A DNA stretch of 64,000 nt from Paenibacillus sp. BIHB 4019 (GCF_002741035.1 NZ_CP016808.1:5380501-5444500), one strand, 5' to 3'; positions 1-8,635 are shown, numbered from the stretch's first letter. Notes: generated from the sequence alone by a model not told the origin. Translations and numbers: made by a program.

Positions 1-103
1 TCATGAAAAGCTGCGCATTATCTTCTTGACTGGTCTTGCCTATAACCAACTATCGCGCTATGCTTGTATAAGTATTTATTACATAAGTTAAGGATCGATA
101 AAA

Positions 104-904
104 ATGAAAATCGGATTTTTGGATTCAGGCATTGGAGGTCTAACCGTTATGGCAACGGCGATTCAAATGCTTCCCGCCCAGGATTATCTTTTTATGGCTG
201 ATAATTTGCATGTGCCTTATGGAACGAAGTCGAAGGAAGAAGTCAGAGCCTATATTTTGGAGGCCGTTGAGACGATGGTTGGCGAGGGGATGGATGCGCT
301 GGTTGTAGCTTGCAATACGGCCACTAGTATTGCGGTTGCCGAGCTGCGAACGATGTACTCTTTCCCTATTGTCGGTATGGAGCCGGCAGTCAAGCCAGCT
401 GTTGAGATGAACCGCAAGACAGGGAAGAGGGTGCTGGTGTTCGCGACACCGTTGACGCTTCAGCAGCCCAAATATTATGCCCTGGTCTCACGTGTGGACG
501 ATGAGGGGATAGTAGATTCCTTGCCCCTTCCAGAGCTCGTCCATTATTGCGAGGAGCTGCAGTTCGACAAAAGCATTATGAGCGACTATTTCCGCTCCAA
601 GCTTGCTGACTATGATTTGGACCGTTATGGCATGATTGTGCTGGGCTGTACCCATTATCCTTTCTACAAAGGGCTGCTCCGCGAAATATTGCCGCCGCAC
701 ATTCAAATTATAGATGGCAATGTCGGAACGGTAAAACGTCTTATGGCGCTGCTAAGCCGTGTTGGCATGGTAGGCGGCGTACGAAGCGGCAGCGTTCGCT
801 TTATGTGTACCGGCAATGATGCTGCTTACATTGAAAAAATCCGTACCGCATTCGAATTGATCAGCGAGAGCAACATACAGAATGAAGAAACCATGAAAGA
901 ATAA
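104..904 (+). CDS. murI: Glutamate racemase
   Basis: Interconverts L- and D-glutamate, supplying D-Glu for peptidoglycan in the cytoplasm. The 266-residue length is normal for the family. The N-terminal DSGIGG motif (from D7) and the two catalytic cysteine motifs, ACNTA (C70) and GCTHYP (C182), are all intact, so the enzyme should be active. The ATG follows an AAGGA-like site about 10 nt upstream. The gene stands alone here and ends in a terminator hairpin at about 922-976. Bacilli often carry two racemases (racE and yrpC types); I cannot tell which this is. Confidence 0.93.
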   Translation: MKIGFLDSGIGGLTVMATAIQMLPAQDYLFMADNLHVPYGTKSKEEVRAYILEAVETMVGEGMDALVVACNTATSIAVAELRTMYSFPIVGMEPAVKPAVEMNRKTGKRVLVFATPLTLQQPKYYALVSRVDDEGIVDSLPLPELVHYCEELQFDKSIMSDYFRSKLADYDLDRYGMIVLGCTHYPFYKGLLREILPPHIQIIDGNVGTVKRLMALLSRVGMVGGVRSGSVRFMCTGNDAAYIEKIRTAFELISESNIQNEETMKE

Positions 905-921
905 TGATGGAATAATGAATG

Positions 922-976
922 AAACAGTCTAAAGCTGATGCCTTCTGCAAGGGGCGGCTTTAGGCTGTTTGCTTTT
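922..976 (+). terminator. Terminator after glutamate racemase
   Basis: Inverted repeat AAACAGTCTAAAGC ... GCTTTAGGCTGTTT with a loop of about 20 nt, followed by a T-rich run. It can serve the racemase and possibly also the convergent gene that ends at 1007. Confidence 0.7.
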
Positions 977-1006
977 TCCTCGTGTAATGCCAGTGATAGA
1001 AAGCAC

Positions 1007-1378
1007 TCATTTGAGCTTTGTAATCCAGAAGCCAAGCACGACGACAGCGAGTCCGGCGATCGTTTTCCAATTGGGCATTTCCCGCAAAAACATCATGCCA
1101 ATGATGACACAGACCAAAATTTCAATGCCTTTCGACAAGGTGAGGGCGAAGGTCAAATTGCCAAACCCTTTATACATCAATTTGACACCGAAGCCAATCA
1201 TGACATTTGCCGCAAAAATGACAGGCAGCAGCTTGAGTTGGTACCAAATCGTGGCCCAGAAAGCGGGATCAATATGCTTGCTTTGATAAGCGAATACGGC
1301 ATTCACCGCGAATAATCCTCCAAGCAGCAGGGCGACAGCATAAACGAGCAGCATGCGTTTGCGGCTCCTTTCATTCAT
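1007..1378 (-). CDS. Small DMT/SMR-like membrane protein
   Basis: A 123-residue very hydrophobic protein with four predicted membrane helices (about residues 9-30, 44-66, 74-93 and 100-120), the size and layout of small multidrug resistance or half-EamA transporters. The final helix contains a GLAVVVLGFWI segment typical of the drug/metabolite transporter superfamily. Glu and Arg residues lie close to the third and fourth helices. The substrate cannot be inferred. It converges with the racemase gene and appears monocistronic. It could be one half of a paired SMR, but no second subunit is adjacent. Confidence 0.7.
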   Translation of the reverse strand: MNERSRKRMLLVYAVALLLGGLFAVNAVFAYQSKHIDPAFWATIWYQLKLLPVIFAANVMIGFGVKLMYKGFGNLTFALTLSKGIEILVCVIIGMMFLREMPNWKTIAGLAVVVLGFWITKLK

Positions 1379-1442
1379 TCATTGATTCATTCCGTTGCGC
1401 TTATATGTTGCCCAAGGGAAAGAATTTTAATAGGAGGCAATT

Positions 1443-1505
1443 GTGAAATTTATGATGATGACCAGCTTAAATGGAGGCATATGTATATACTGTTATTATG
1501 CCTAA
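1443..1505 (+). CDS. Possible 20-residue peptide
   Basis: A GTG codon sits 6 nt after a strong TAGGAGG site (ends at about 1437) and opens a 20-codon frame rich in Met, Tyr, Ile and Cys, ending in TAA. The ribosome binding site is better than that of many real genes nearby. There is no recognised family, and it may be a leader peptide or chance. Confidence 0.3.
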   Translation: MKFMMMTSLNGGICIYCYYA

Positions 1506-1605
1506 ATTATTTTTTTTGAAAGGGATATTAGGTTTCATTCGATTTTTTCGCCAAACAAATTTACCCTTTTAACCGATATAAATGAGATAAGTATCCTTAT
1601 CCTAG

Positions 1606-1635
1606 AAAAAGACTGTGAGCTAAAGATGTCTTTTT
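1606..1635 (+). terminator. Terminator/attenuator-like hairpin before the Hsp70 gene
   Basis: An 8-nt perfect inverted repeat (AAAAAGAC / GTCTTTTT) with a 14-nt loop lies about 55 nt before the chosen GTG start. It may end transcription of the short upstream frame or attenuate the operon. Confidence 0.4.
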
Positions 1636-1689
1636 ATTTATTTTTTTGTGTATTTATGGGTGAATTTATATGTTGATGGAGCTGAGAAT

Positions 1690-3366
1690 GTGCCGATTAT
1701 CGGAATTGATCTGGGAACGACGAATAGTCTTGTTACTTGTTATGTGAATGGTGAATGTGTCATTATTCCTAATGCTTTAGGAGAAAAATTAACGCCTTCC
1801 GTTGTTAGCGTATTGGAAACGGGAGAAATCATTACGGGAAGTGCCGCAAAAGAACGTCTGGTCACGCATCCGCATTTGACGGCGGCTGTATTCAAGCGGC
1901 ATATGGGGACAGTGAAAAATTACGATTTGGAGAAATATATTTTCACGCCAACAGAGCTTTCCGCCATTGTATTGAAAGCGCTGAAGGCAGATGCGGAAAG
2001 CTATCTGGGGAGTGAAGTTACTGAAGCCATTATTAGCGTACCCGCTTATTTCAATGACCACCAACGGCGCGCTACGAAAGAGGCGGGGCAATTGGCGGGC
2101 TTAAAGGTAGAGAGGCTTATTAACGAACCAACGGCAGCGGCAGTTGCTTATGGACTTAATCAAGCGGAGGAAGAACAGCAGTTGCTCATTTTCGACCTTG
2201 GTGGCGGTACTTTTGACGTTTCCGTACTCGATATGTTTGATCATGTTATGGAGATTCGAGCAGTAGCAGGGGATAATTTTCTCGGCGGAGAGGATTTTGA
2301 TGAAGCTTTAATTCGTTATTTTCTGGAGAAGCATCAATTAAAATTGGGCGGTCAAACGAGCAAAGTGTACGCTATGCTTAAAAAGCAGGCAGAATCGTGC
2401 AAAATGGCATTAACGACACAAAACCGCTCTGAAATGACCTGTACCATTCATGAAACGACTTACACATTGGAGATTACGGCACAAGACTTCGAGAAACTGG
2501 CACTGGAATTGCTGGCTAAGCTTAAAAAGCCATTACAAAAAGCTTTAAAGGATGCTGATATCGCTCCCGAAGAGCTCGACCATGTCGTTCTGGTTGGCGG
2601 CTCGACCAAAATGCCAGTTATTCGATTGTTCACGGCAAGATTGTTTGGCCAGCTTCCGCTTAGTCATTTGAATCCTGACGAGGTAGTCGGGATAGGTGCA
2701 GGCATTTATGCGGCTATGAAGGAGCGTAATGAAAGCCTGCGGGAAACGGTGCTGACGGATGTTTGTCCATATACGCTAGGGATAGAAATAATAGGCGAGC
2801 GGTTTTCTCCCATTATTGAACGAAACACGGTTATTCCATTCAGTAAAGTAGATACATTTTGCAATGTGCATGAAGGTCAGACTGTCATTAACGTTAATAT
2901 TTTTCAAGGCGAAAGTCGCAAAGTGGCAAATAATCTAAAGTTGGGCGAAATTACAATCGACTTCCCGCCGGCAAAGAGGGCGGGAGAATCAGTTATTGAT
3001 GTTAGATTTACATACGATATTAATGGGATTTTGGAGGTAGAGGTTGTTTCGCGAATAACGAAGGAGAAGAAGTCCCTTATTATTAAGAACAGCAATACGT
3101 CCTTAACGGATGAAGAAATCAGCATTCGCTTGAAGGAAATAGAAAAACTTAAAATTCACCCTAGGGAAGATCATAAAAATCGGTTTTTGCTGGCTAAAGG
3201 TGAACGGTTGTATGAGGAGATGCTTTCAGATACACGTCATCAAATTGCGCTGGAAATCGAAAAGTTTGAACAGGTATTAGATCGGCAGAGCCCGCTTGAA
3301 ATCAATAAGTCAGCGCTAACGTTTGAACAGTATTTGCGCAGTGTGGAGGATTGGCCTGAACGATGA
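1690..3366 (+). CDS. hscC: HscC-type Hsp70 chaperone
   Basis: A cytosolic Hsp70-family ATPase. The nucleotide-binding domain has GIDLGTTNS near the N terminus, a phosphate-2 loop FDLGGGTFDVSV and VVLVGGSTKMP. The substrate-binding part contains LTDVCPYTLGIE, IIERNTVIP and FTYDINGILEVE. Length (558 residues from this start), LTDVCPYTLGIE and the short C-terminal lid resemble E. coli HscC more than DnaK. I chose GTG at 1690 because GGAG lies 8 nt upstream and the protein then begins just before the ATPase motif; an upstream GTG at 1648 would add 14 unrelated residues. The stop overlaps the next gene by 4 nt, so the J-domain partner is translationally coupled. Confidence 0.85.
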   Translation: MPIIGIDLGTTNSLVTCYVNGECVIIPNALGEKLTPSVVSVLETGEIITGSAAKERLVTHPHLTAAVFKRHMGTVKNYDLEKYIFTPTELSAIVLKALKADAESYLGSEVTEAIISVPAYFNDHQRRATKEAGQLAGLKVERLINEPTAAAVAYGLNQAEEEQQLLIFDLGGGTFDVSVLDMFDHVMEIRAVAGDNFLGGEDFDEALIRYFLEKHQLKLGGQTSKVYAMLKKQAESCKMALTTQNRSEMTCTIHETTYTLEITAQDFEKLALELLAKLKKPLQKALKDADIAPEELDHVVLVGGSTKMPVIRLFTARLFGQLPLSHLNPDEVVGIGAGIYAAMKERNESLRETVLTDVCPYTLGIEIIGERFSPIIERNTVIPFSKVDTFCNVHEGQTVINVNIFQGESRKVANNLKLGEITIDFPPAKRAGESVIDVRFTYDINGILEVEVVSRITKEKKSLIIKNSNTSLTDEEISIRLKEIEKLKIHPREDHKNRFLLAKGERLYEEMLSDTRHQIALEIEKFEQVLDRQSPLEINKSALTFEQYLRSVEDWPER

Positions 3367-4691
3367 CTGAATGGGATATTTTAGGGATTGATCCGACGAG
3401 TAATAAAAAAGAAATCCGCAGTGCTTATTCAGCCTTGCTTAAGAAATGCCATCCCGAAGATGATCCGATGGGGTTTATGCGGCTTAGAAGCGCCTACGAA
3501 CAAGCTTTAAAGCTTGCAGAGAAGGTACAAACACAGCATTTTATACACGACATAGACAATGATTCACTTACGGAGAGCAGCGAAGCACATCTTGTGATTG
3601 CCGAAATAGAGGAAGAGGAAACGGCATGCCGATCAACAGATATAGGCTCTGAGTTTGGATATGAATATATTCAGCTGGAGGAACCGTTGGCAGATGCAAG
3701 TAGCCATTCAGATATGGTTTATGAGCAGCTGAACATTCTCTATAAAGACGTTTTTAAACGAAGAGATCTTTATGAATGGAGAAAAATGTTTCTGCAGGTT
3801 TCCTTGGCTCAACGCGACAATGTCAAAGCGGAGGTCCTTCGTTTTCTGAAGCAGCACGGCCATTTGCCGCATGAGATTTGGAGCTATTTAAATGAGGAAT
3901 TTTCTTTATTGGAGATAACGAATTTCCCTTGGAAAGCGCTCATACAGTATGACCACGAATTGTCCTTAGATTACTTGGATCCTCATGCAGCTTGTGATTT
4001 TGAGCATTATGCTGATTTACGGTTTCAAGTGTTCCAACTGCTTCAGCAAATGCAATATACGGAAAGTATCAAGCTTGGGTTGGAAGCAACGCTGCTGTAT
4101 GCAGATGATCCTGTGCTTCATCGTCTGTTAGGTATGGCCTATTATAAACGGTCAGAATACGAGCAAGCTATTAGCGCTTTTACGCAAATACTTGATAGAA
4201 TCCCAGAGCATGAGGATGCCCTTATTTACCGGGGGTATGCGTATCGCCATATAGGTTGGTTTGAAGAAGCTGTTGCGGATTTCAAGCTGGTTATTAAAAA
4301 TGATGCGTGGCATGCGGAAGCTCGCAAAGGCCTGAATTTATCTCTCTACGCCATGAATCAGCGGAATAAGGGAAGTTCATCGAGTAAACTTCTACCATAT
4401 GCAATGAAAGGAAGCGACTTAGAGACAGGCCTGTTATATAAGTGCGGCGAGCATTTATTGGTGTGGCCTGAGCCGCCGCCGAAGGGAAACTTTCTGACCT
4501 ATTTGAAGCAAAACAGCGAGGTTGTGCCGAAAATTATTCTTTTTGGCATTGGTTTTTTAGTAAATGTAGGTTTGGTTATACATGTGTTTTCGCTCTTAGG
4601 GGATATTTCAATAATTCCATATTTGCTTATCATTTTGCCGATCCTTTTTCTAATCACATTAATCTACTATATAGACAAATTAGAAAGGTAA
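3363..4691 (+). CDS. J-domain/TPR membrane protein, partner of HscC-like Hsp70
   Basis: 442 residues. Residues 1-55 look like a J domain (helix II SAYSALLKKC, then a loop, then FMRLRSAYEQAL). The signature tripeptide is HPE (H30-P31-E32), not HPD. Residues about 225-325 contain two or three TPR-like helix pairs (for example AYYKRSEYEQAISAFTQIL). Two hydrophobic helices at about 387-412 and 414-433 suggest a C-terminal membrane hairpin. The ATGA overlap with the Hsp70 gene marks it as the dedicated co-chaperone. E. coli HscC also has its own J-proteins (DjlB/DjlC). The D-to-E change could alter ATPase stimulation. Confidence 0.75.
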   Translation: MTEWDILGIDPTSNKKEIRSAYSALLKKCHPEDDPMGFMRLRSAYEQALKLAEKVQTQHFIHDIDNDSLTESSEAHLVIAEIEEEETACRSTDIGSEFGYEYIQLEEPLADASSHSDMVYEQLNILYKDVFKRRDLYEWRKMFLQVSLAQRDNVKAEVLRFLKQHGHLPHEIWSYLNEEFSLLEITNFPWKALIQYDHELSLDYLDPHAACDFEHYADLRFQVFQLLQQMQYTESIKLGLEATLLYADDPVLHRLLGMAYYKRSEYEQAISAFTQILDRIPEHEDALIYRGYAYRHIGWFEEAVADFKLVIKNDAWHAEARKGLNLSLYAMNQRNKGSSSSKLLPYAMKGSDLETGLLYKCGEHLLVWPEPPPKGNFLTYLKQNSEVVPKIILFGIGFLVNVGLVIHVFSLLGDISIIPYLLIILPILFLITLIYYIDKLER

Positions 4692-4698
4692 ACCTATT

Positions 4699-5421
4699 AT
4701 GATCAAACAACGTCTTTGGCAGCTTTCGCTAAGTATGACATCGTCTTATGGCTCAGCCGATGACTTGGAAGTTTTGTGCAGCGATCAGCATTTTTGGAAG
4801 AAGATAGAGCTCGGTGAGACTGCATTCAGCCCAGAGCTGCTCTATGGTATGCCTGCTGCTCAAGGGGTAAGGAGGACAAGTCAGAAAGAGGGAATCCGGA
4901 TCTATTTGCGTGATGATTTCGAAATTCCAGATAAAATTCAATTGTCCAAAAAGCTTGATCAATTAGAAAGCGATATTGTAGGCATTTCCTTATTTGATGA
5001 AAAAAGACGCATGATCTCAGCGCTGCCGCTTCGTGAAAGAGCCCGAATGCTGGAGGGAATAACCGCTGAAGAAGCTGCCTCGCCGGCTTCTGTTTCTATC
5101 GTTGCGCAATATGATTTAACGCTTCCGCCAGCAGGCATCCGCGGTTATGATATTGCGAATTACGTCCTGTTGTGCCGCCTAGGCGCTTTTTTGGACTATT
5201 TAACGGAGGAGGAGGTATTCGAGAGGCTGAAATTATCTTCCTCGCTTGCACGGCAATATTTTACGAGCTTTGAACAGTTCGCCTTGTCCTGCGCAGTTGG
5301 AGCTCTATTTTTCAGCGGTAAAGATTTTGAAGAGGGCATATTAAGAAACCTATACTCCAGCCTTTATCATCCTTGCAGTTATTGGAAAAATCTCGATTGG
5401 GATTTAGATTTGCAGCATTAG
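4699..5421 (+). CDS. DUF1266-family protein
   Basis: 240 residues. The C-terminal half matches my recollection of DUF1266: GYDIANYVLLCRLGAF followed by a helical region with FTSFEQFALSCAVGALFFSG. The N-terminal 110 residues are not recognised. It starts 7 nt after the J-domain gene and is the last gene of the hscC operon, ahead of a strong terminator. Its function is unknown; context suggests a client or accessory of the chaperone pair. Confidence 0.65.
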   Translation: MIKQRLWQLSLSMTSSYGSADDLEVLCSDQHFWKKIELGETAFSPELLYGMPAAQGVRRTSQKEGIRIYLRDDFEIPDKIQLSKKLDQLESDIVGISLFDEKRRMISALPLRERARMLEGITAEEAASPASVSIVAQYDLTLPPAGIRGYDIANYVLLCRLGAFLDYLTEEEVFERLKLSSSLARQYFTSFEQFALSCAVGALFFSGKDFEEGILRNLYSSLYHPCSYWKNLDWDLDLQH

Positions 5422-5433
5422 CTGCCCTAAATA

Positions 5434-5477
5434 AATCAGCCCTGTCGTTTCCCAAGAGGAAAGCGAAAGGGCTGATT
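5434..5477. terminator. Bidirectional terminator
   Basis: A nine-base stem AATCAGCCC (5434-5442) / GGGCTGATT (5469-5477) with additional internal pairing (CGTTT / AAgCG). It lies between the convergent hscC operon and the SnoaL-like gene and can serve both. Confidence 0.75.
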
Positions 5478-5484
5478 CGTTCGT

Positions 5485-5877
5485 TTATTCATATTTTTTA
5501 AACGCGGTTTTGTCATCCTGGACGTTTTCCAAATACATGATTTTTCCGTCGTCTGTTAGTTTGGCGATATCGATTCCGGTTTTTGCGTATACGGCGCCGT
5601 CGGCTGTTTTGCCGCATACCGCCCAATTTGTCTGGTAAGAGCCGTTGTCTTGCAGCTCCCAGCTATCCCACATATGCTTAATGTCGTTATTGAATTGGTG
5701 GAAGGCTTTAATGAAGCTTTCGAAGCCGGTACGTTTCGTGCCATTTAAAACAATCTCTACATCAGGTGTGAAGAGAGCCAGTAGCTTCTCCATCGCCCGC
5801 TCGTCCGTGCGGGAGGCGTCAAAAAGTTGGAAATAAACATCTAAAACAGCTGTGTGTGTCGTGTTGGTCATCATCAT
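5485..5877 (-). CDS. SnoaL-like / NTF2-fold protein
   Basis: 130 residues with the alpha+beta pattern of the SnoaL-like/NTF2 superfamily: an N-terminal helix VYFQLFDA, then LLALFTPDVEIVLNG, GFESFIKAFHQF and a final strand pair. Members are small cone-shaped enzymes or binding proteins with diverse substrates, so no reaction can be assigned. It is divergent from an ArsR-type regulator with a palindrome between them and is probably its target. Confidence 0.7.
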   Translation of the reverse strand: MMMTNTTHTAVLDVYFQLFDASRTDERAMEKLLALFTPDVEIVLNGTKRTGFESFIKAFHQFNNDIKHMWDSWELQDNGSYQTNWAVCGKTADGAVYAKTGIDIAKLTDDGKIMYLENVQDDKTAFKKYE

Positions 5878-5917
5878 GGCTCCTAGTCCTTGTGCATATT
5901 ACGCAAGTTTTAATTTT

Positions 5918-5939
5918 CAGTTCGATATTTATCAAACTG
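5918..5939. promoter_or_regulatory. Candidate ArsR-type operator palindrome
   Basis: A 22-nt imperfect palindrome with half sites CAGTTCGATAT and TATCAAACTG in inverted orientation (CAGTT-x-GATA on each arm). It lies 40 nt upstream of the SnoaL-like gene and about 100 nt upstream of the divergent ArsR gene. Size and symmetry fit a winged-helix dimer site. Confidence 0.55.
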
Positions 5940-6035
5940 ATGACAGCTTAGCACAACCCGCTGAAATAATGCAAGGAATAGTTGGAATGAAATCGGGCAT
6001 TGAAACCTCCCGCAGGATATGGTACCTTGAGCAGT

Positions 6036-6350
6036 ATGAGAGCGATGAGAGTACCAGAAGCCAATGAAATGAAGCTCACAACGGTGCTTCACGCGCTGAG
6101 CGACCCTGTGCGGCTTAAAATTGTTTTATGTTTGGCCCGAACAGGAGAGAAAAACTGTTCTTCTTTCGAGGTAGAGCATCTGTCCAAATCGACGTTGTCG
6201 CATCATGTCAAAATACTGCGCGAAGGAGGAATCATTCAGCCGCGAATTGAAGGCAAGCAGCATTATTATTCGATTCGCCGGGACAATCTGGACTTATGTT
6301 TTCCAGGGCTGCTGGATTCCATTCTGGCAACGGACGAGCAGTATATTTGA
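6036..6350 (+). CDS. ArsR-family transcriptional regulator
   Basis: A winged helix-turn-helix repressor of about 104 residues. HALSDPVRLKIVLCL is the classic ArsR helix 1-2, SKSTLSHHVKILREGGII the recognition helix, and EGKQHYYSIR the wing. I see no obvious CxC metal site; two cysteines precede the recognition helix region. I chose ATG at 6036; a TTG at 6000 or ATG at 6045 are alternatives, and none has a strong ribosome binding site. It is divergent from the SnoaL-like gene. It ends before a shared terminator at 6372-6399. Confidence 0.8.
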   Translation: MRAMRVPEANEMKLTTVLHALSDPVRLKIVLCLARTGEKNCSSFEVEHLSKSTLSHHVKILREGGIIQPRIEGKQHYYSIRRDNLDLCFPGLLDSILATDEQYI

Positions 6351-6371
6351 GAGAATTTGAGGGGGAATACA

Positions 6372-6399
6372 AAAAAAGCGGCCGCTTGGCCGCTTTTTT
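6372..6399. terminator. Bidirectional rho-independent terminator
   Basis: A perfect stem AAAAAAGCGGCC / GGCCGCTTTTTT with a GCTT loop, placed between the convergent ArsR and carboxypeptidase genes. Confidence 0.9.
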
Positions 6400-6408
6400 G
6401 TATGCTCA

Positions 6409-7203
6409 TTAGCGTTTCTCGGATACCGGAACCGCATTGTAATATTCATCGAGCGTAATTTCGCGCTCGTTCAGCTCTTTAGCCAGCTCCTTGCCGACGT
6501 AGCGAATGTGCCAAGGCTCATATTTGTAGCCGGTCAAGCTGTCTTTCCCTTCGGGATAACGAATAATATAGCCATATTCCCAGGCATGATCAGCGAGCCA
6601 GCCTGCTTCAGGCGTACCTGCAAAACAATCCTCTGCCGCACATTTGCCATCCGCTCCCGTAACATCAATTGCAAGGCCGGTCTGATGCTCGCTCGTGCCT
6701 GGAAAAGCGCTGTACATGCGAGCGGCCTCTTCGCCATCTTTTTTCACATAATTGTCGAACAGTGTTTTCTGGCGATCATAAGAACGGTAGCCGGAAACGC
6801 CAGCGAGCTGAATGCCATCACCAGATGCTCCGGCGAATAATTGCTCCAAAGCGTCAGCCGCTTCCTTGCGCAGCATGCGCTTGTCGATTTTCTCAGTGAA
6901 GGTGAATGCTACGTCGGGATATACCAAATCCTGCGGCTCGTAGCCTTCTGGCAAGCTGTATTGCTTATTTACGAGCACGACGGCTGCCGTAGGGTTCGCT
7001 ACGACAAGCAAATCGTCAACCGTACCTGACGTTTCTTGCACGGCGGTATCACCCGCTTCCCCAGCAGCATCGGTATTCGTATTGCTTGCTGGCGATTGGC
7101 TAGCTACGGGCGATACTGTTTGCTGCGCACCAGAGCAGCCAAAGGCAAACAACAGCAGCAGAACCGTCAAAGCCTGTCCTGTTTTTTTTATCCTCATGTT
7201 CAA
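6409..7203 (-). CDS. D-alanyl-D-alanine carboxypeptidase, VanY/LdcB type (M15), lipoprotein
   Basis: Trims peptidoglycan peptides outside the membrane. 264 residues: a signal peptide with lipobox LFAFGC (Cys near residue 23), a Ser/Thr-rich linker, then an M15 domain with GYRSYDRQ, the zinc motif SEHQTGLAIDV (His and Asp ligands) and EPWHIRYVG (catalytic/third-ligand His). All expected M15B residues are present. It is monocistronic and converges on the ArsR gene. It could be an LD-carboxypeptidase (LdcB) rather than a VanY; motifs do not separate the two. Confidence 0.88.
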   Translation of the reverse strand: MNMRIKKTGQALTVLLLLFAFGCSGAQQTVSPVASQSPASNTNTDAAGEAGDTAVQETSGTVDDLLVVANPTAAVVLVNKQYSLPEGYEPQDLVYPDVAFTFTEKIDKRMLRKEAADALEQLFAGASGDGIQLAGVSGYRSYDRQKTLFDNYVKKDGEEAARMYSAFPGTSEHQTGLAIDVTGADGKCAAEDCFAGTPEAGWLADHAWEYGYIIRYPEGKDSLTGYKYEPWHIRYVGKELAKELNEREITLDEYYNAVPVSEKR

Positions 7204-7396
7204 AAATGCCTCCTTATGTGATCCCTATGACGAATTATATCGGGTACTTGTTTCGAAAAATGCAGAAAATGTATCGAAATTGTAACATTTTTATCCGTAA
7301 AAGCATGAGGGTGTTTCAGTCAAGCTGAAACACCGATCGTACCCTATGGTAAAATGGAAGCATTAATGTACGCATTTTGTGCAAGTGGGGTGCCGG

Positions 7397-8539
7397 ATGA
7401 ATATAAACAGGATAGCAGGGCTTCGCCTGCAAAATCAAGGGATCGCATCAGCTGAAAGCAATTGGTCGCCTAAACAGGTAGTAGGGCAGCTCGGTGCAGT
7501 GCAGGCTCAGGATTATATGCAGGCCATGTGGGCGATTGGCCTGCGCTCGCCTGGGGCGACATTGTCCAAGGTGGAGCAGAGCATTAAGGACCGCGAGATG
7601 GTGCTGACCTGGACGCAGCGCGGAACGATTCATTTTGTGCCAACAGAGGATGTATTATGGCGGTTGTCCCTTGCTGCTCCACGCTTGCTTCAGCAGTCAA
7701 GACGGCGGAGGGAGCAGCTGGAGTTAGATGATGCAACGCTTACGCGCAGCGAAAGCTTGATTCGCAATAGACTGCAAGGGGGAGCGCAGGTTTCGCGCGG
7801 AGAACTGCTAGAACAACTGGAGCAGGCTGGCATACGCACGGACAGCCAGCGGGGTTATCATATTTTATGGCACAGCGCCTATAAAGGGCTGATTTGCTTT
7901 GGGCCGATAAGCGGCAAGCAGCAAACGTTCGTTTTGCTTGATGAATGGGTGCCAGATGCGCGACAATTGACGCGTGAACATGCGCTTGCCAAGCTCGCTT
8001 TGCGATATTTTACCGCGCATGGTCCTGCTACTGTTCATGATTTTGCCTGGTGGACAGGGATGACGCTTGGCGATGCAAGGGAAGGACTGGGAGCCATAAA
8101 GGGCCAGCTGGATAGTGAGCGGATGGACGGGAATGACTATTGGATGGTTAAGCAGGCTAATGGTGCTTGGACGAAGCAGGGGGAAAAGAGGCATTTGAAG
8201 GCTGAGGAGCAACAGGGCAAAGCTTCTGGCGTTTATTTGCTGCCGGGCTTTGATGAATATATTTTAGGTTACAAGGAACGAAGCGCCGTGTTGAGACCCG
8301 ACATTGCTCCACGAATCGTTCCTGGCAATAATGGTGTTTTTCTGCCGATGATTGTGATAAATGGACAAGTCGTAGGCACTTGGAAACGTACCGTTAAGAA
8401 GAACGGAGTCGATGTCGTCATTCATCCCTTTGAGCCTCTTGATGAATTTAAGGAGGGCATTGAACAGCGTGCAGAAGCTTATGCGAAATTCATGGAGCTG
8501 CCGCTGGGGAAGCTGGTGTTTGAACAGGTGGTTAAGTAA
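7397..8539 (+). CDS. Winged-helix DNA-binding protein (HTH_42, AlkZ/YcaQ-like superfamily)
   Basis: About 380 residues. Features such as LGAVQAQDYMQAMWAIGLR, WTQRGTIHFV and the late LLPGFDEYILGYKER match the HTH_42 / winged helix DNA-binding domain family, which includes AlkZ-like interstrand-crosslink DNA glycosylases from Streptomyces and E. coli YcaQ. Catalytic QxQ- or QxD-type residues of that family may correspond to QAQD in the N-terminal segment. ATG at 7397 is preferred over GTG/TTG upstream because a GGGG-containing site lies 7-10 nt before it. A DNA-repair role is likely but not proven. Confidence 0.75.
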   Translation: MNINRIAGLRLQNQGIASAESNWSPKQVVGQLGAVQAQDYMQAMWAIGLRSPGATLSKVEQSIKDREMVLTWTQRGTIHFVPTEDVLWRLSLAAPRLLQQSRRRREQLELDDATLTRSESLIRNRLQGGAQVSRGELLEQLEQAGIRTDSQRGYHILWHSAYKGLICFGPISGKQQTFVLLDEWVPDARQLTREHALAKLALRYFTAHGPATVHDFAWWTGMTLGDAREGLGAIKGQLDSERMDGNDYWMVKQANGAWTKQGEKRHLKAEEQQGKASGVYLLPGFDEYILGYKERSAVLRPDIAPRIVPGNNGVFLPMIVINGQVVGTWKRTVKKNGVDVVIHPFEPLDEFKEGIEQRAEAYAKFMELPLGKLVFEQVVK

Positions 8540-8635
8540 GGTGCATAAAAATTACGTCTTCAAAGCGAGCGAGAGCTTTCAATAAATGCGCAGCAAATTA
8601 AAGCTTGATGCACATTTTCCCTACATTTTTTCTAA

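Larger units (their letters stand above)
1379..1689. other. Intergenic region upstream of the HscC operon
   Basis: An AT-rich stretch of about 310 nt between divergent genes. It holds a possible short ORF (1443-1505, annotated separately) and, just before the Hsp70 gene, an inverted repeat AAAAAGAC (1606-1613) / GTCTTTTT (1628-1635) followed by T-rich sequence. That repeat looks like a terminator or attenuator. I see no CIRCE element (TTAGCACTC-N9-GAGTGCTAA), so classical HrcA control is not supported. Confidence 0.5.
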
